Part shown: piece after piece, positions 26,407 to 35,604 of the stretch
Position numbering within the stretch: position 1 is the stretch's first letter
Layout of the letters: each line of letters starts with the position of its first letter
Assembly: GCA_023411215.1 (NCBI GenBank)
Contig: JAEYOY010000023.1
Coordinates: 1-64,000, forward strand
Direction: 5' to 3'
DNA: 64,000 bases
Origin: Bacillota bacterium
GTDB taxonomy: Bacteria; Bacillota; Clostridia; Lachnospirales; Lachnospiraceae
Program-made: the position numbers and the translations under genes
Notes under the pieces: generated by a model
What the model saw: only the letters and a program-made list of their open reading frames with translations
What the model was told of the DNA's origin: nothing
Database searches by the model: none

Positions 26407-27543
26407 TTGATAGCTATAGCCGATATGAAAATTGCAATGATTGGTCATAAACGTATTCCCTCGAGAGAGGGTGGTGTAGAGATTGTAGTAGAAGAATTAT
26501 CAAAACGCCTCGTACAGCAAGGCGATGAGGTTGAAGTATACAACCGTAGAGGGAAGCATGTAGCAAATAAAAACCTCACTCAATTCGACAAACAGTATTA
26601 TGAAGGAATAAGATTAATTACTATTCTAACAATTAATAAGAAAAGCTTAGATGCATTGATATATTCATTTTTAGCTACGCTCCGAGCAATTTTTGGAGGG
26701 TATGATTTGATCCATTATCATGCGGAAGGTCCTAGCGCGATGTTAATCATTCCACATATGCTAAAAATACGAACAATCGCAACAATCCATGGATTGGATT
26801 GGCAGAGAGTAAAATGGGGAGGGTTAGCAACGAAATATCTATTAATGGGTGAGAAAATAGCTGCGAAATATGCGGATGAGATAATCGTATTATCGAAGAG
26901 CATGCATGACTATTTTATTAAAACCTATAACCGCGAGACGCATTATATTCCGAATGGTGTCATTGATCCACTTCCTATAGAAGCTGATGTGATAGAGAAA
27001 AAATATGATCTAAAACGTAACAGCTATTTCTTGTTTCTGGCTAGAATTGTACCGGAAAAAGGGCTGCATTATCTAATCGAGGCTTATCAGCAATTAGATA
27101 CTGATATCAAGCTTGTAATAGCGGGTGGTAATAGTCATTCTGATGATTACTTAGAAAAAATTAAAGCTTCAGTGGAAAATGATAACAGGATTATTATGAC
27201 AGGTTTTGTGGATGGACAGGAGCGCGAGGAGCTTTTTAGTAATTGCCTGGCTTACATTCTACCGAGTGATATTGAAGGGATGCCATTAAGTTTACTGGAG
27301 GCAATGAGTTATGCTAGAAGGTGTATAGTGAGCAATATTCCTGAGAATATAGAGGTAATAAAAAACAATGGTTATGTCTTCGAAAGAGGAAATAGTACGA
27401 GCCTCCTTCATCAGCTGCAAAGACTGCTGAATATCGAGGATGGTGGTAACGATCCGGGTCATTATTCAAATTATAATTTGTCAATCTTTAATTGGGACAA
27501 TATCACCAAACTACATAAGAATTTATATTCGAAAGCCAACTAG
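26407..27543 (+). CDS. GT4-family glycosyltransferase, DUF1972 type
   Basis: 378 residues. The N-terminus MKIAMIGHKRIPSREGGVEI is typical of the DUF1972/rhamnosyltransferase-like branch of GT4. The C-terminal nucleotide-sugar domain has SYFLFLARIVPEKGLHYLIE and YILPSDIEGMPLSLLEAMSY. The start at TTG 26407 has AGGAG eleven bases upstream; ATG 26425 is an alternative without a site. It follows the GT2 gene in the same operon-like run. Confidence 0.88.
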   Translation: MIAIADMKIAMIGHKRIPSREGGVEIVVEELSKRLVQQGDEVEVYNRRGKHVANKNLTQFDKQYYEGIRLITILTINKKSLDALIYSFLATLRAIFGGYDLIHYHAEGPSAMLIIPHMLKIRTIATIHGLDWQRVKWGGLATKYLLMGEKIAAKYADEIIVLSKSMHDYFIKTYNRETHYIPNGVIDPLPIEADVIEKKYDLKRNSYFLFLARIVPEKGLHYLIEAYQQLDTDIKLVIAGGNSHSDDYLEKIKASVENDNRIIMTGFVDGQEREELFSNCLAYILPSDIEGMPLSLLEAMSYARRCIVSNIPENIEVIKNNGYVFERGNSTSLLHQLQRLLNIEDGGNDPGHYSNYNLSIFNWDNITKLHKNLYSKAN

Positions 27544-27582
27544 ATCGATTAGGATTTATGCTTTGGATGGAAGGAGATCTAT

Positions 27583-28491
27583 ATGGGAAGACATGCGTAT
27601 CTGATCATGGCACATAGTAATTTTGATTATTTAATAAAATTAATAAAATCCCTGGATGATACTCGAAATGACATCTTCATCCATATAGATAAAAAAGCGA
27701 ACTTTACTGATTTTGATTTGCTGAAAAGGGAAATTAATTTTTCATCAGTTTATTATATAAAACAGCGCAATGTTAAATGGGCAGCATTTAGTGGGATACT
27801 GTGTGAAATTGATCTATTAAAAGAAGCGACTAACAGAGGGAAATACGATTATTATCATCTACTGTCGGGAAGCGATATGGTAATAAAAACACAAAATGAG
27901 ATCCATCAATTTTTTGATCACAATAAAGGAATTGAATTTGTGGCGTTCGACGAGCAACAAATTGCTGCACAATATTTGGATCGCATTAAGTATTACTATT
28001 TCTTTCAAGATGTATATGGAAGAAATCGAAAAAATATATTTCTAGTGGCACTTTATGTCATAGATATAATTCTACTATCCATTCAGAAGTTCCTTAAAAT
28101 TAACAGGCTGAAAGAGGTTAATATAGAATTCCAGAAAGGAACGAATTGGTTTAGTATAACTCATGATTTTGCAAAATATGTACTACAGCAGGAGAAATGG
28201 ATTTATAAAACCTTTCAGTATAGTTTAAGTGGCGATGAGTTATTTCTGCAGACAATTCTTATCAATTCAGACTTCAGAGAAAATCTACGTCAACCAAAGA
28301 AGCTGGAAGACAACACCAATATGAGACTAATTGATTGGTCCAGAGGGAAGCCATATACCTGGCGAAAAGAAGATTATGATATATTAGCCAATTCAAATAT
28401 GTTTTACGCGAGAAAGATTGATCCAAATGTTGATGATGAGATTATTACATTGATAGCTGGAAATATTATAGAAAAGCAGGGTAATGCATGA
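27583..28491 (+). CDS. GT14 (branching-enzyme-like) beta-N-acetylglucosaminyltransferase
   Basis: 302 residues similar to the Core-2/I-branching family: MGRHAYLIMAHSNFDYLIKL, NDIFIHIDKKANF, and HLLSGSDMVIKTQNEIHQFF. Family members transfer a beta-linked sugar, often GlcNAc or xylose, to a growing chain. There is no membrane segment apart from a hydrophobic stretch near residues 145-160. Its stop overlaps the start of the polymerase gene (ATGA), implying translational coupling. Confidence 0.85.
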   Translation: MGRHAYLIMAHSNFDYLIKLIKSLDDTRNDIFIHIDKKANFTDFDLLKREINFSSVYYIKQRNVKWAAFSGILCEIDLLKEATNRGKYDYYHLLSGSDMVIKTQNEIHQFFDHNKGIEFVAFDEQQIAAQYLDRIKYYYFFQDVYGRNRKNIFLVALYVIDIILLSIQKFLKINRLKEVNIEFQKGTNWFSITHDFAKYVLQQEKWIYKTFQYSLSGDELFLQTILINSDFRENLRQPKKLEDNTNMRLIDWSRGKPYTWRKEDYDILANSNMFYARKIDPNVDDEIITLIAGNIIEKQGNA

Positions 28492-29657
28492 TAAAAATCG
28501 ATTACAAATGGATAAGAATTTCATATTTGCTTTTTGTTATAGCATGGATTATTGGAGATATGCGAGATAATGTCAATGATGACTTTAAGTATGTTTTCAT
28601 GTTCCTTGTAATCGTGATTGGCACTATTATTCTAATTCGTAATTCAAATAAAACAATCATTAATATAGATGATTTTATTAATATCATGTCAGTACCTGTA
28701 GTTTTGGGAATTATTACATTGATATATACCATGATAAATGGTATGAAATTTTTATTGATGTGGGATATGTTTTATTTGATAGTACCATATCTAATGGTAT
28801 TCATCATTGTAAATGTTGATGAGAATCCGAATAGGGAATTCTATTTTGACAGTCTTTTAATAGGACATATCGTTCTATTTTTTTATAAATTTGCGGGTAT
28901 CTTAGATATGGAGCATATGAAAAGGATTTCCTTTGTTAATTCCTTCTCTCCCTATGAATCAGTAACAGCACATATTTATACCCTGTTATTTTATTATTAT
29001 TATGTAAAAAACAAAAAGGTAAGGTGCTTGCTCGCATTGTTTTTCGGTATATTATCTTATAAACGATTGCATGTTGTGTTTGCAGTTCTCGTACTATTGC
29101 TAGGATGGTGTGTTCGAAAAAAAATAGTCGGTTTTTATATGGAAAATATCGTGAAAGTAATATTCATTAGCTCGCCACTGTTTCTTTATGCTATATTGAC
29201 AGATCAATTTGCGAGCTGGTTCCTGGCAACCTTCAAGGTTGATTTTGGGCAATTTACTATGGGGAGGTTTGACCAGCTACGGGAAGTGATAACAACTGAT
29301 ATTACAAATTACGGGCTGGGAAGTATAAAGTATTACTTAGATAGTAAAGGTGCCTATATCAATATATTGCATTGTGATATCATGCGAATATTAATTGAAA
29401 CATCTTTTGTTGGATTAGTCGTATTAGTCAATGCGTATTTTAATGTAGCAAAGAAAAATATATATTCTTTGCTACTAATGATTTTTATTTTTATGATAAT
29501 GTTTACATCAACTGTAATCAATGGATTTCTTGGTTGGTTTGTAGTATTTCTAGCCATTGATGAATTCAATCGAGGTAGTGGTTCTAATCAAAATTCTACG
29601 GTTATGCAATACCGTGATGATGGAGTTCTTAATATCAAATATTATTCTAATCGATAA
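28488..29657 (+). CDS. Wzy-like polysaccharide polymerase (multi-pass membrane protein)
   Basis: 389 residues, with roughly ten hydrophobic segments spread over the whole length, no clear enzyme motif, and a large polar loop around residues 235-295. This topology and its place between glycosyltransferases and the flippase suggest the O-antigen/capsule polymerase. Such proteins are very divergent, so the assignment rests on topology and context. It overlaps the preceding gene by four bases. Confidence 0.7.
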   Translation: MIKIDYKWIRISYLLFVIAWIIGDMRDNVNDDFKYVFMFLVIVIGTIILIRNSNKTIINIDDFINIMSVPVVLGIITLIYTMINGMKFLLMWDMFYLIVPYLMVFIIVNVDENPNREFYFDSLLIGHIVLFFYKFAGILDMEHMKRISFVNSFSPYESVTAHIYTLLFYYYYVKNKKVRCLLALFFGILSYKRLHVVFAVLVLLLGWCVRKKIVGFYMENIVKVIFISSPLFLYAILTDQFASWFLATFKVDFGQFTMGRFDQLREVITTDITNYGLGSIKYYLDSKGAYINILHCDIMRILIETSFVGLVVLVNAYFNVAKKNIYSLLLMIFIFMIMFTSTVINGFLGWFVVFLAIDEFNRGSGSNQNSTVMQYRDDGVLNIKYYSNR

Positions 29658-29691
29658 GTCTATCGTGTGAGGGTAGTCATGGAGGTGAATT

Positions 29692-31224
29692 ATGAGGCAG
29701 GTACATTTTACTTTTCTGTTTGTTATTATCGTAATCAGTATTTTCCAAGGTTATGTATATGGTAATTCATTATCACTTACAGCGAATACGATCCAGATGG
29801 AAAAATCAACTGTGTATGACATTAATATTAATGGTAAAAGATCTGGACTCACTTATCATTGGACATCCTCGAATAACGATATTGTACAAGTAAATAGTAA
29901 GAATGGGAAAATAAATGCTGTAAATGATGGAGAAGCACTTATAAGCTGCTTTATTACAGGAACTGGTGGAGTGAATATAAAACTTACTTGTAAAGTAATG
30001 GTAGGAGTTGATGAATCTGGTCCACAACTTAAGAAATCAAAATTGGAATTGAAGGTTGGAGAGCGATTTGATATTAATATAGCAAGAAAAATCGGAAAAT
30101 CAAAATATAAATGGATTTCCTCGAATGAAGAAGTGATTAGAGTCAACCCCTTAAATGGGTTCGTGACAGCGGTTGGTAATGGAGAAGCAAAAGTTACTTG
30201 TACAATAACTGCTCCGGATAAAAATATCATTATTCTGCCCGCTACCATAAATGTAATGGAACAGCCAACAAATATTATATGGGAAGATGACTTTAATTCG
30301 TCAACTCTCGATCCTAATAAATGGGATTATGAGTATGGGTATGTTCGTAACTTTGAATTACAAGAATATACGGATGGTAATGATAATTTATTGATACAGG
30401 ATGGATACCTGGTGATAAAAGCAATTAAGGATAGGAATGGATCTTGGACTTCAGCTAGTATCCATACGAATAATAAATTGGAAATTGGCAATGCAAGAAT
30501 TGAGGCACGTATTAAGCTACCATATGAAAGTGGTGCTTTTCCGGCATTCTGGATGCTGGGTGCTGATTATGAGGTTGACTACATAAGCCAAAGGACCCGA
30601 GGAGATTCGTGGCTGGAGGCAAGAGAGATTGATATTATTGAAACCTTTGGTAAGGTTACGAAAGTCCAAGGAGGCGTATATATTAAGGCATCTTCTAGTT
30701 CCACCGCGTTAAGCCAGTATGCAGGCAAATCACAAGATATTGATATAACACAATTTCATACCTATGCGATTGAAAAAAGTGATAGTACGATTAAGTTTTA
30801 TTGTGACGACAGCTTATACTATACGCATGAAATAACAGATGAGGGATTGACGGAACCCTTTTATATCTTGTTAAATCTTGCGGTGGGAGCGTCAGGAGGG
30901 ACACCGGATCCAACCATTTCAGAAATGGAAATGATGGTTGATTATGTACGAGTAACCGCCTTGGAGGGTATTCCTGTGACCGATCCTAATTCAATTACAT
31001 TAGATATAGAAGAATTACAAGGCAAGATTGGTGATGTTAAGAAAGTTAATGTTAAATTATTACCTGTGGCTGCACAAGATAGAACAGTTACCTGGATATC
31101 ATCCGATCCGAGCATAGCAACAGTATATGGAGGGTATGTACGCATGAAAAAAGCTGGGACTTGCATTATATCAGCTACTACCGCTAACGGATTAACAGCA
31201 ACATGTAAGGTGATTTGTAATTAA
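29692..31224 (+). CDS. secreted GH16 glycosidase with three Big2 Ig-like domains
   Basis: 510 residues: a signal peptide (1-about 24), two bacterial Ig-like Big2 domains (about 27-103 and 112-188), a GH16 domain (about 195-425) and a third Big2 domain (about 428-510). The catalytic signature EIDIIE lies at 312-317, with E312 the nucleophile and E317 the acid/base. GH16 enzymes cleave beta-1,3 or beta-1,4 glucans and galactans. Placed inside a polysaccharide export locus, it probably trims or releases the polymer outside the cell. GGAGGTG precedes ATG. Confidence 0.92.
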   Translation: MRQVHFTFLFVIIVISIFQGYVYGNSLSLTANTIQMEKSTVYDININGKRSGLTYHWTSSNNDIVQVNSKNGKINAVNDGEALISCFITGTGGVNIKLTCKVMVGVDESGPQLKKSKLELKVGERFDINIARKIGKSKYKWISSNEEVIRVNPLNGFVTAVGNGEAKVTCTITAPDKNIIILPATINVMEQPTNIIWEDDFNSSTLDPNKWDYEYGYVRNFELQEYTDGNDNLLIQDGYLVIKAIKDRNGSWTSASIHTNNKLEIGNARIEARIKLPYESGAFPAFWMLGADYEVDYISQRTRGDSWLEAREIDIIETFGKVTKVQGGVYIKASSSSTALSQYAGKSQDIDITQFHTYAIEKSDSTIKFYCDDSLYYTHEITDEGLTEPFYILLNLAVGASGGTPDPTISEMEMMVDYVRVTALEGIPVTDPNSITLDIEELQGKIGDVKKVNVKLLPVAAQDRTVTWISSDPSIATVYGGYVRMKKAGTCIISATTANGLTATCKVICN

Positions 31225-31249
31225 TAGAAGAGCTATACTGGAGGTACTT

Positions 31250-32500
31250 ATGAATAGAATAGTAATTGATGATGTAACGGTAATGGATAAACGCTTAGAA
31301 TGTATTTACACAGTTTATGGTGATTGGAAAAGGTATTTTAAAGAAACCAATACTTTTTTTGTCGAATACGAAAATGAAATTGATAGGGTACCTAAAAGCA
31401 TAGCTGTCATTCCCTTCCTATGTAATGTATTACCCTTGGTGTGGCTTTTTGATTCAGAAGTAGTTGTAGAGGATATCGATAAAGATTTTTTTGAATGTAT
31501 TGATGCTGTTAAGCAAGGATATGCAAATATGTATCCCAATGTGTCATTCAAAGGAAGAATTACTTATAAGAAAGTAACGGACAATAGACAGGAGAATTTA
31601 AATAATACGGCAGTTTTTTTCAGTGGTGGGGTAGATGCTTACCATACGCTGATTTCACATATAGACGAAAATCCAGTCCTAGTAACCTTATGGGGAGCGG
31701 ATATCACCTTTGAAGATCAAGTGGGATGGAGTCTGGTTGATAACCATATAAGAAGAATAGCAGGTCAAAATAACCTGAATTATTCGCCAATTAAAACATC
31801 ATTTCGAAGATTTTTAGACGAAGGGACACTAAGTAATTATGTTTTCACGTTAACCAGGGATAACTGGTGGTATGGATATCAACATGGAATAGGAATTATA
31901 GGTCACATAGCCCCATTAGCATACCAATATGGAATAAAGACGGTATATATAGCGTCCTCGTTAACAGCTGAGGATAATACAACCTGTGCATCTGACCCGA
32001 CAATTGATAATTTTGTTAAATTCTTTGGTTGCCAGGTTATTCATGATGGATATGAATATAGTCGTCTGGAAAAAACAGTCCGTATCAGTGAGTATGTGGA
32101 AAGAACCAATACCTCAATACAATTAAGAGTATGCTGGGAGTCAGAGGGTGGTTCAAACTGCTGTCACTGCGAAAAATGTTATCGTACCATATTATGTCTA
32201 TTGGCCGGAAAAAGTGACCCACGGGAGTATGGATTTAATTATAGAGATGATGAGTTTGCTGATATGATGAAGGATTTTGAAATGAAGTTACATTTTCTTG
32301 ATAGCAGTTATTATGTAGTCTATAAAAGCATACAAGATTTAATGCGAGAAAACTACAAAATTAATGAAATAAATCAAAGCTTAAGATGGTTTTACAAAGC
32401 TGATTTACTGAAAGAGTTATCATTTATGAAAAGAACACTATATCGTTGTATAAGAAAAGGTAAAAAAATAGGTAAGAAAATAATGATTCCATTCTATTAA
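31250..32500 (+). CDS. QueC-like PP-loop ATPase of unknown role, copy 1
   Basis: 416 residues. FFSGGVDAYHT at 123-133 is a PP-loop (ATP pyrophosphatase) motif. Near the C-terminus, C295, C304, C307 and C310 (in VCWESEGGSNCCHCEKC) have the C-x8-C-x2-C-x2-C spacing that I recall for the zinc site of QueC. The N-terminal 110 residues are not part of QueC and look like a separate domain. There is no signal peptide. A close paralogue follows directly. ATP-dependent activation or amidation of a sugar or lipid carrier in the polysaccharide pathway is inference only. Confidence 0.65.
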   Translation: MNRIVIDDVTVMDKRLECIYTVYGDWKRYFKETNTFFVEYENEIDRVPKSIAVIPFLCNVLPLVWLFDSEVVVEDIDKDFFECIDAVKQGYANMYPNVSFKGRITYKKVTDNRQENLNNTAVFFSGGVDAYHTLISHIDENPVLVTLWGADITFEDQVGWSLVDNHIRRIAGQNNLNYSPIKTSFRRFLDEGTLSNYVFTLTRDNWWYGYQHGIGIIGHIAPLAYQYGIKTVYIASSLTAEDNTTCASDPTIDNFVKFFGCQVIHDGYEYSRLEKTVRISEYVERTNTSIQLRVCWESEGGSNCCHCEKCYRTILCLLAGKSDPREYGFNYRDDEFADMMKDFEMKLHFLDSSYYVVYKSIQDLMRENYKINEINQSLRWFYKADLLKELSFMKRTLYRCIRKGKKIGKKIMIPFY

Positions 32501-32631
32501 AACATTTACACAAAAGCAGCCATGCTTCGATAATGTGATGAAAGATATCAAATAAGGGGAATTTATTCTTTCTAGAACTGTTTTATTGGATGGGATTGTT
32601 TGAGAGTGGGAAAGAAAGGAAGATACCAGAG

Positions 32632-33864
32632 ATGAATAGGATAGTAATTGAGGATATAAGAGTAATAGGGAAACGTCTGGAGTGTTCTTATACAGTTAGT
32701 GGTGAATGGCAGAAGTATTTTAAAGCTACGAACGCTTTTTTTGCCGAGTATTCTAAAAATATTGACACAGTTCCCCAAAGTGTAGCAATCATTCCATTCC
32801 TTTGTAATATTTTACCGGTGGCATGGATATTTGATGGAGAAGTAATTTTAGATGATATCGATAAGGACTTCTTCGAAAGTATTGAAGTATTTAAGCAGGG
32901 TTTTATTGATATGTATCCGGAAGTATCATTCAAAGGGAGAATCATTCCTACGAAAGTTTCGGACAATAGACAGGAAGCTTCAAATAAAACAGCAACGTTT
33001 TTTAGTGGTGGGGTAGATGCTTTTAATACATTGATTTCACATATTGATGAAAACCCGATATTAATCACTCTATGGGGAGCAGATATTTCATTTGAAGATC
33101 AAGCTGGCTGGAAGCAAGTGGATCATTATATAGAAGGTGTAGCATGCAACAAAAAACTGGATTATGTTTCCATTAAAACCTCCTTCCGTAGATTTTTAAA
33201 CGAATCTGCACTAAGTGAATACGTAATGAAAAAAACGGGAAATAACTGGTGGTATGGGTTTCAGCATGGAATTGGGGTCATCGGCCATGCAGCTCCATTT
33301 GCATATCAATATAAATTAAAGACGATCTACATAGCTTCGTCCTTTACAAAAGAAGACAGATCAACATGCGCATCGGATCCTTCCATTGATAATTTTGTTA
33401 AGTTTTGCGGTAGCCAAGTGGTTCATGATGGCTTTGAGTATAGTCGTCAGGATAAAGTGAATCGTATCAGTGATTATGTAAAAAGAACGGATACACCACT
33501 GCAGTTAAGAGTATGTTGGGAGTCAGAGGGCGGTTCCAATTGTTGTCACTGTGAAAAGTGTCACCTTACCATATTATGTTTATTGGCAGGGAAAAATGAC
33601 CCACGTAACTTTGGCTTCAACTACAGGGACGAGGAATTGGTCGATATGATGAAGGATTTTAGAATGGAAATACAGTTTTCGCATCCGTCTTGCATGGTAC
33701 TTTATCAAATTATTCAAGATGAATTGCGTAAAAACTACACAATAAATCAAGTTAATGAAGCTTTACGATGGTATTACAAAATGGATTTAAAGAAAGAGCT
33801 GTCCTTTCAGAAAAAAATCCTATATCGTTTCATACGTAAAGCACAAAGAATTTATACTAAATAA
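32632..33864 (+). CDS. QueC-like PP-loop ATPase of unknown role, copy 2
   Basis: 410 residues, colinear with the gene upstream and clearly its tandem duplicate: most of the sequence aligns without gaps. The PP-loop SGGVDAFNT is at 125-133 and the cysteine motif VCWESEGGSNCCHCEKC is identical. The start at ATG 32632 is chosen because it matches the paralogue's MNRIVI start and has AAAGGAAG nine bases upstream; the ATG at 32590 is rejected. Both copies keep every motif, so neither is obviously decayed. Confidence 0.65.
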   Translation: MNRIVIEDIRVIGKRLECSYTVSGEWQKYFKATNAFFAEYSKNIDTVPQSVAIIPFLCNILPVAWIFDGEVILDDIDKDFFESIEVFKQGFIDMYPEVSFKGRIIPTKVSDNRQEASNKTATFFSGGVDAFNTLISHIDENPILITLWGADISFEDQAGWKQVDHYIEGVACNKKLDYVSIKTSFRRFLNESALSEYVMKKTGNNWWYGFQHGIGVIGHAAPFAYQYKLKTIYIASSFTKEDRSTCASDPSIDNFVKFCGSQVVHDGFEYSRQDKVNRISDYVKRTDTPLQLRVCWESEGGSNCCHCEKCHLTILCLLAGKNDPRNFGFNYRDEELVDMMKDFRMEIQFSHPSCMVLYQIIQDELRKNYTINQVNEALRWYYKMDLKKELSFQKKILYRFIRKAQRIYTK

Positions 33865-33947
33865 ATGTAACTATCCTGAACAGGTTCGATAACCCTACGG
33901 ATTTCCTCACTGTTTTGGATTATTCCATAAGATAAGGAGCTTAACAA

Positions 33948-35489
33948 TTGGAGAGAAAGACAAGAAAACAATATGTAACACTGAATATATTGGCGGGCTC
34001 CGTAAGCCAAGTTATTTCTATGATATTGCAGCTGATTGGACGAACTATATTCATAAATTCATTGGGGATTGAATATCTGGGGATTAATGCAATGTTTTAT
34101 AATATTCTTATGGTACTATCTCTGGCTGATCTAGGATTTGGGACTGCAATTGTCTATAGTATGTATAAGCCTCTTGCAGAAAATGATACGGATATGGTTG
34201 TAGCGTTAATGACATATTATAGAAAGATTTATCACAGACTCGCCTTTATTGTTGCAGCGATTGGAATAGGGATGCTTCCCTTACTGCCCTTCGTGGTTAA
34301 TTTAAATACAGAGATACCATATTTACCGATCTATTATATGCTGTATGTTGCAAATATTGTGATTTCTTACTTAATGTCATATAAATTTACAATCATAACA
34401 GCGGATCAAAAAAGTTATCTAATTACAGTGTATTCACTGATTGGATCAATTCTTCAAACGATTGTACAAATAATAGTTTTAATCGTATTTAAAAACTTCA
34501 TGTTATACTTAATCGTATTTATACTCAGAACATTGTTGGTTAATTGGTTTCAATCAAATAAAGCAAAAAAATTATATCCATATATTAGTGGGACAAGAGA
34601 GCTTGACCCAGTAACCAAAAAAAGTATATTTGAGAATGTGAAATCAATGTTTTTATACAAGTTAGGTGGAGTTCTATTAAATAATACGGATAACTTTATT
34701 ATATCCGTGATTGTCGGGACGGTATATGTAGGCTATTACTCGAATTATATGACAGTTATTGTTGCCATCTATAGCTTCACCGATATTATTTTTAACTCTG
34801 TGACCTCAAGTGTCGGAAGCTTAAATGCCTCTGATGATAATGATAGAAAGTATGAAATATTTAATGTGTTGAATTTTATTGTATTTTGGATCATGTCTTT
34901 CTGCTCAGTATGTTTTTTGGTGCTATTCAATGATTTTATAACCTTGTGGGTTGGAAAAGAGTTTGTCTTTGGCATACTGACAGTTATCATCATTGTACTT
35001 AATTTTTTCATGCCAGGTACAATTACAACGGTTTCTATCTATCGAGATACCACGGGAATGTTTCGGCAGACCAAATATGTTTTCCTGATAACCGCTTTTA
35101 TCAATCTGGTGCTCTCGATTATATTAGGTAAAATATATGGTCTCTTCGGAATATTGTTGGCCACAGCAATTGCTAGAATGTTAACAAATATGTGGTATGA
35201 GCCATTTATACTTTTTAAGAAGCATTTTAAAAAATCTCCGATTTTATATTTTAAAAGACAGGCTTACTATTGGATGATTGCAGTAATCTGTTGCCTTAGT
35301 ACTTATTTAATTAGTAGAGTGATTAATACAGTTTCTGTATTCAATCTAATAGTAAAGTTAGTGATTTGTCTCATAGTGCCCAATGTAATTATACTCACAT
35401 TATTCTTTCGGAGTAAAGAATTTGAATACATTAATGAACAGATTATTGCAAAAGTAAAAAATAAGATTCTTAAGAAAGCTTATAATTAG
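33948..35489 (+). CDS. Wzx-type polysaccharide flippase
   Basis: 513 residues with about 12-14 membrane helices of the MATE/PST superfamily. The N-terminus NILAGSVSQVISMILQLIGR and the FINSLGIEYLGINAMFYNIL segment are typical of Wzx exporters. It would flip undecaprenyl-linked repeat units across the membrane for polymerisation by the Wzy-like protein encoded upstream. The start is TTG 33948, with AAGGAG eight bases upstream. Confidence 0.9.
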   Translation: MERKTRKQYVTLNILAGSVSQVISMILQLIGRTIFINSLGIEYLGINAMFYNILMVLSLADLGFGTAIVYSMYKPLAENDTDMVVALMTYYRKIYHRLAFIVAAIGIGMLPLLPFVVNLNTEIPYLPIYYMLYVANIVISYLMSYKFTIITADQKSYLITVYSLIGSILQTIVQIIVLIVFKNFMLYLIVFILRTLLVNWFQSNKAKKLYPYISGTRELDPVTKKSIFENVKSMFLYKLGGVLLNNTDNFIISVIVGTVYVGYYSNYMTVIVAIYSFTDIIFNSVTSSVGSLNASDDNDRKYEIFNVLNFIVFWIMSFCSVCFLVLFNDFITLWVGKEFVFGILTVIIIVLNFFMPGTITTVSIYRDTTGMFRQTKYVFLITAFINLVLSIILGKIYGLFGILLATAIARMLTNMWYEPFILFKKHFKKSPILYFKRQAYYWMIAVICCLSTYLISRVINTVSVFNLIVKLVICLIVPNVIILTLFFRSKEFEYINEQIIAKVKNKILKKAYN

Positions 35490-35493
35490 TGTA

Positions 35494-35563
35494 GATTGAA
35501 AAATCGCGGATTTTTCAATCGGCAAATTTGTGCTGCCGCCCAAATTCGCAGTCTTTGGCAGCA
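35494..35563 (+). promoter_or_regulatory. perfect hairpin plus possible pseudoknot before the fusion gene
   Basis: A perfect 12-base stem with a three-base loop (GATTGAAAAATC / GATTTTTCAATC, 35494-35520) is followed by two interleaved pairings: GCAAATTTG (35522-35530) with CAAATTCGC (35541-35549), and TGCTGCC (35531-35537) with GGCAGCA (35557-35563). Interleaving is the H-type pseudoknot pattern. No T tract follows. Confidence 0.5.
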
Positions 35564-35604
35564 TGTAGTATTAGTATGAAATAAATATTAGTAGGAGTTA
35601 GCCT

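Noticed and set aside
35494..35520. 12-base hairpin as an intrinsic terminator of the flippase gene
   Set aside because: There is no T tract after the stem, and the following pairings suggest a regulatory structure instead.
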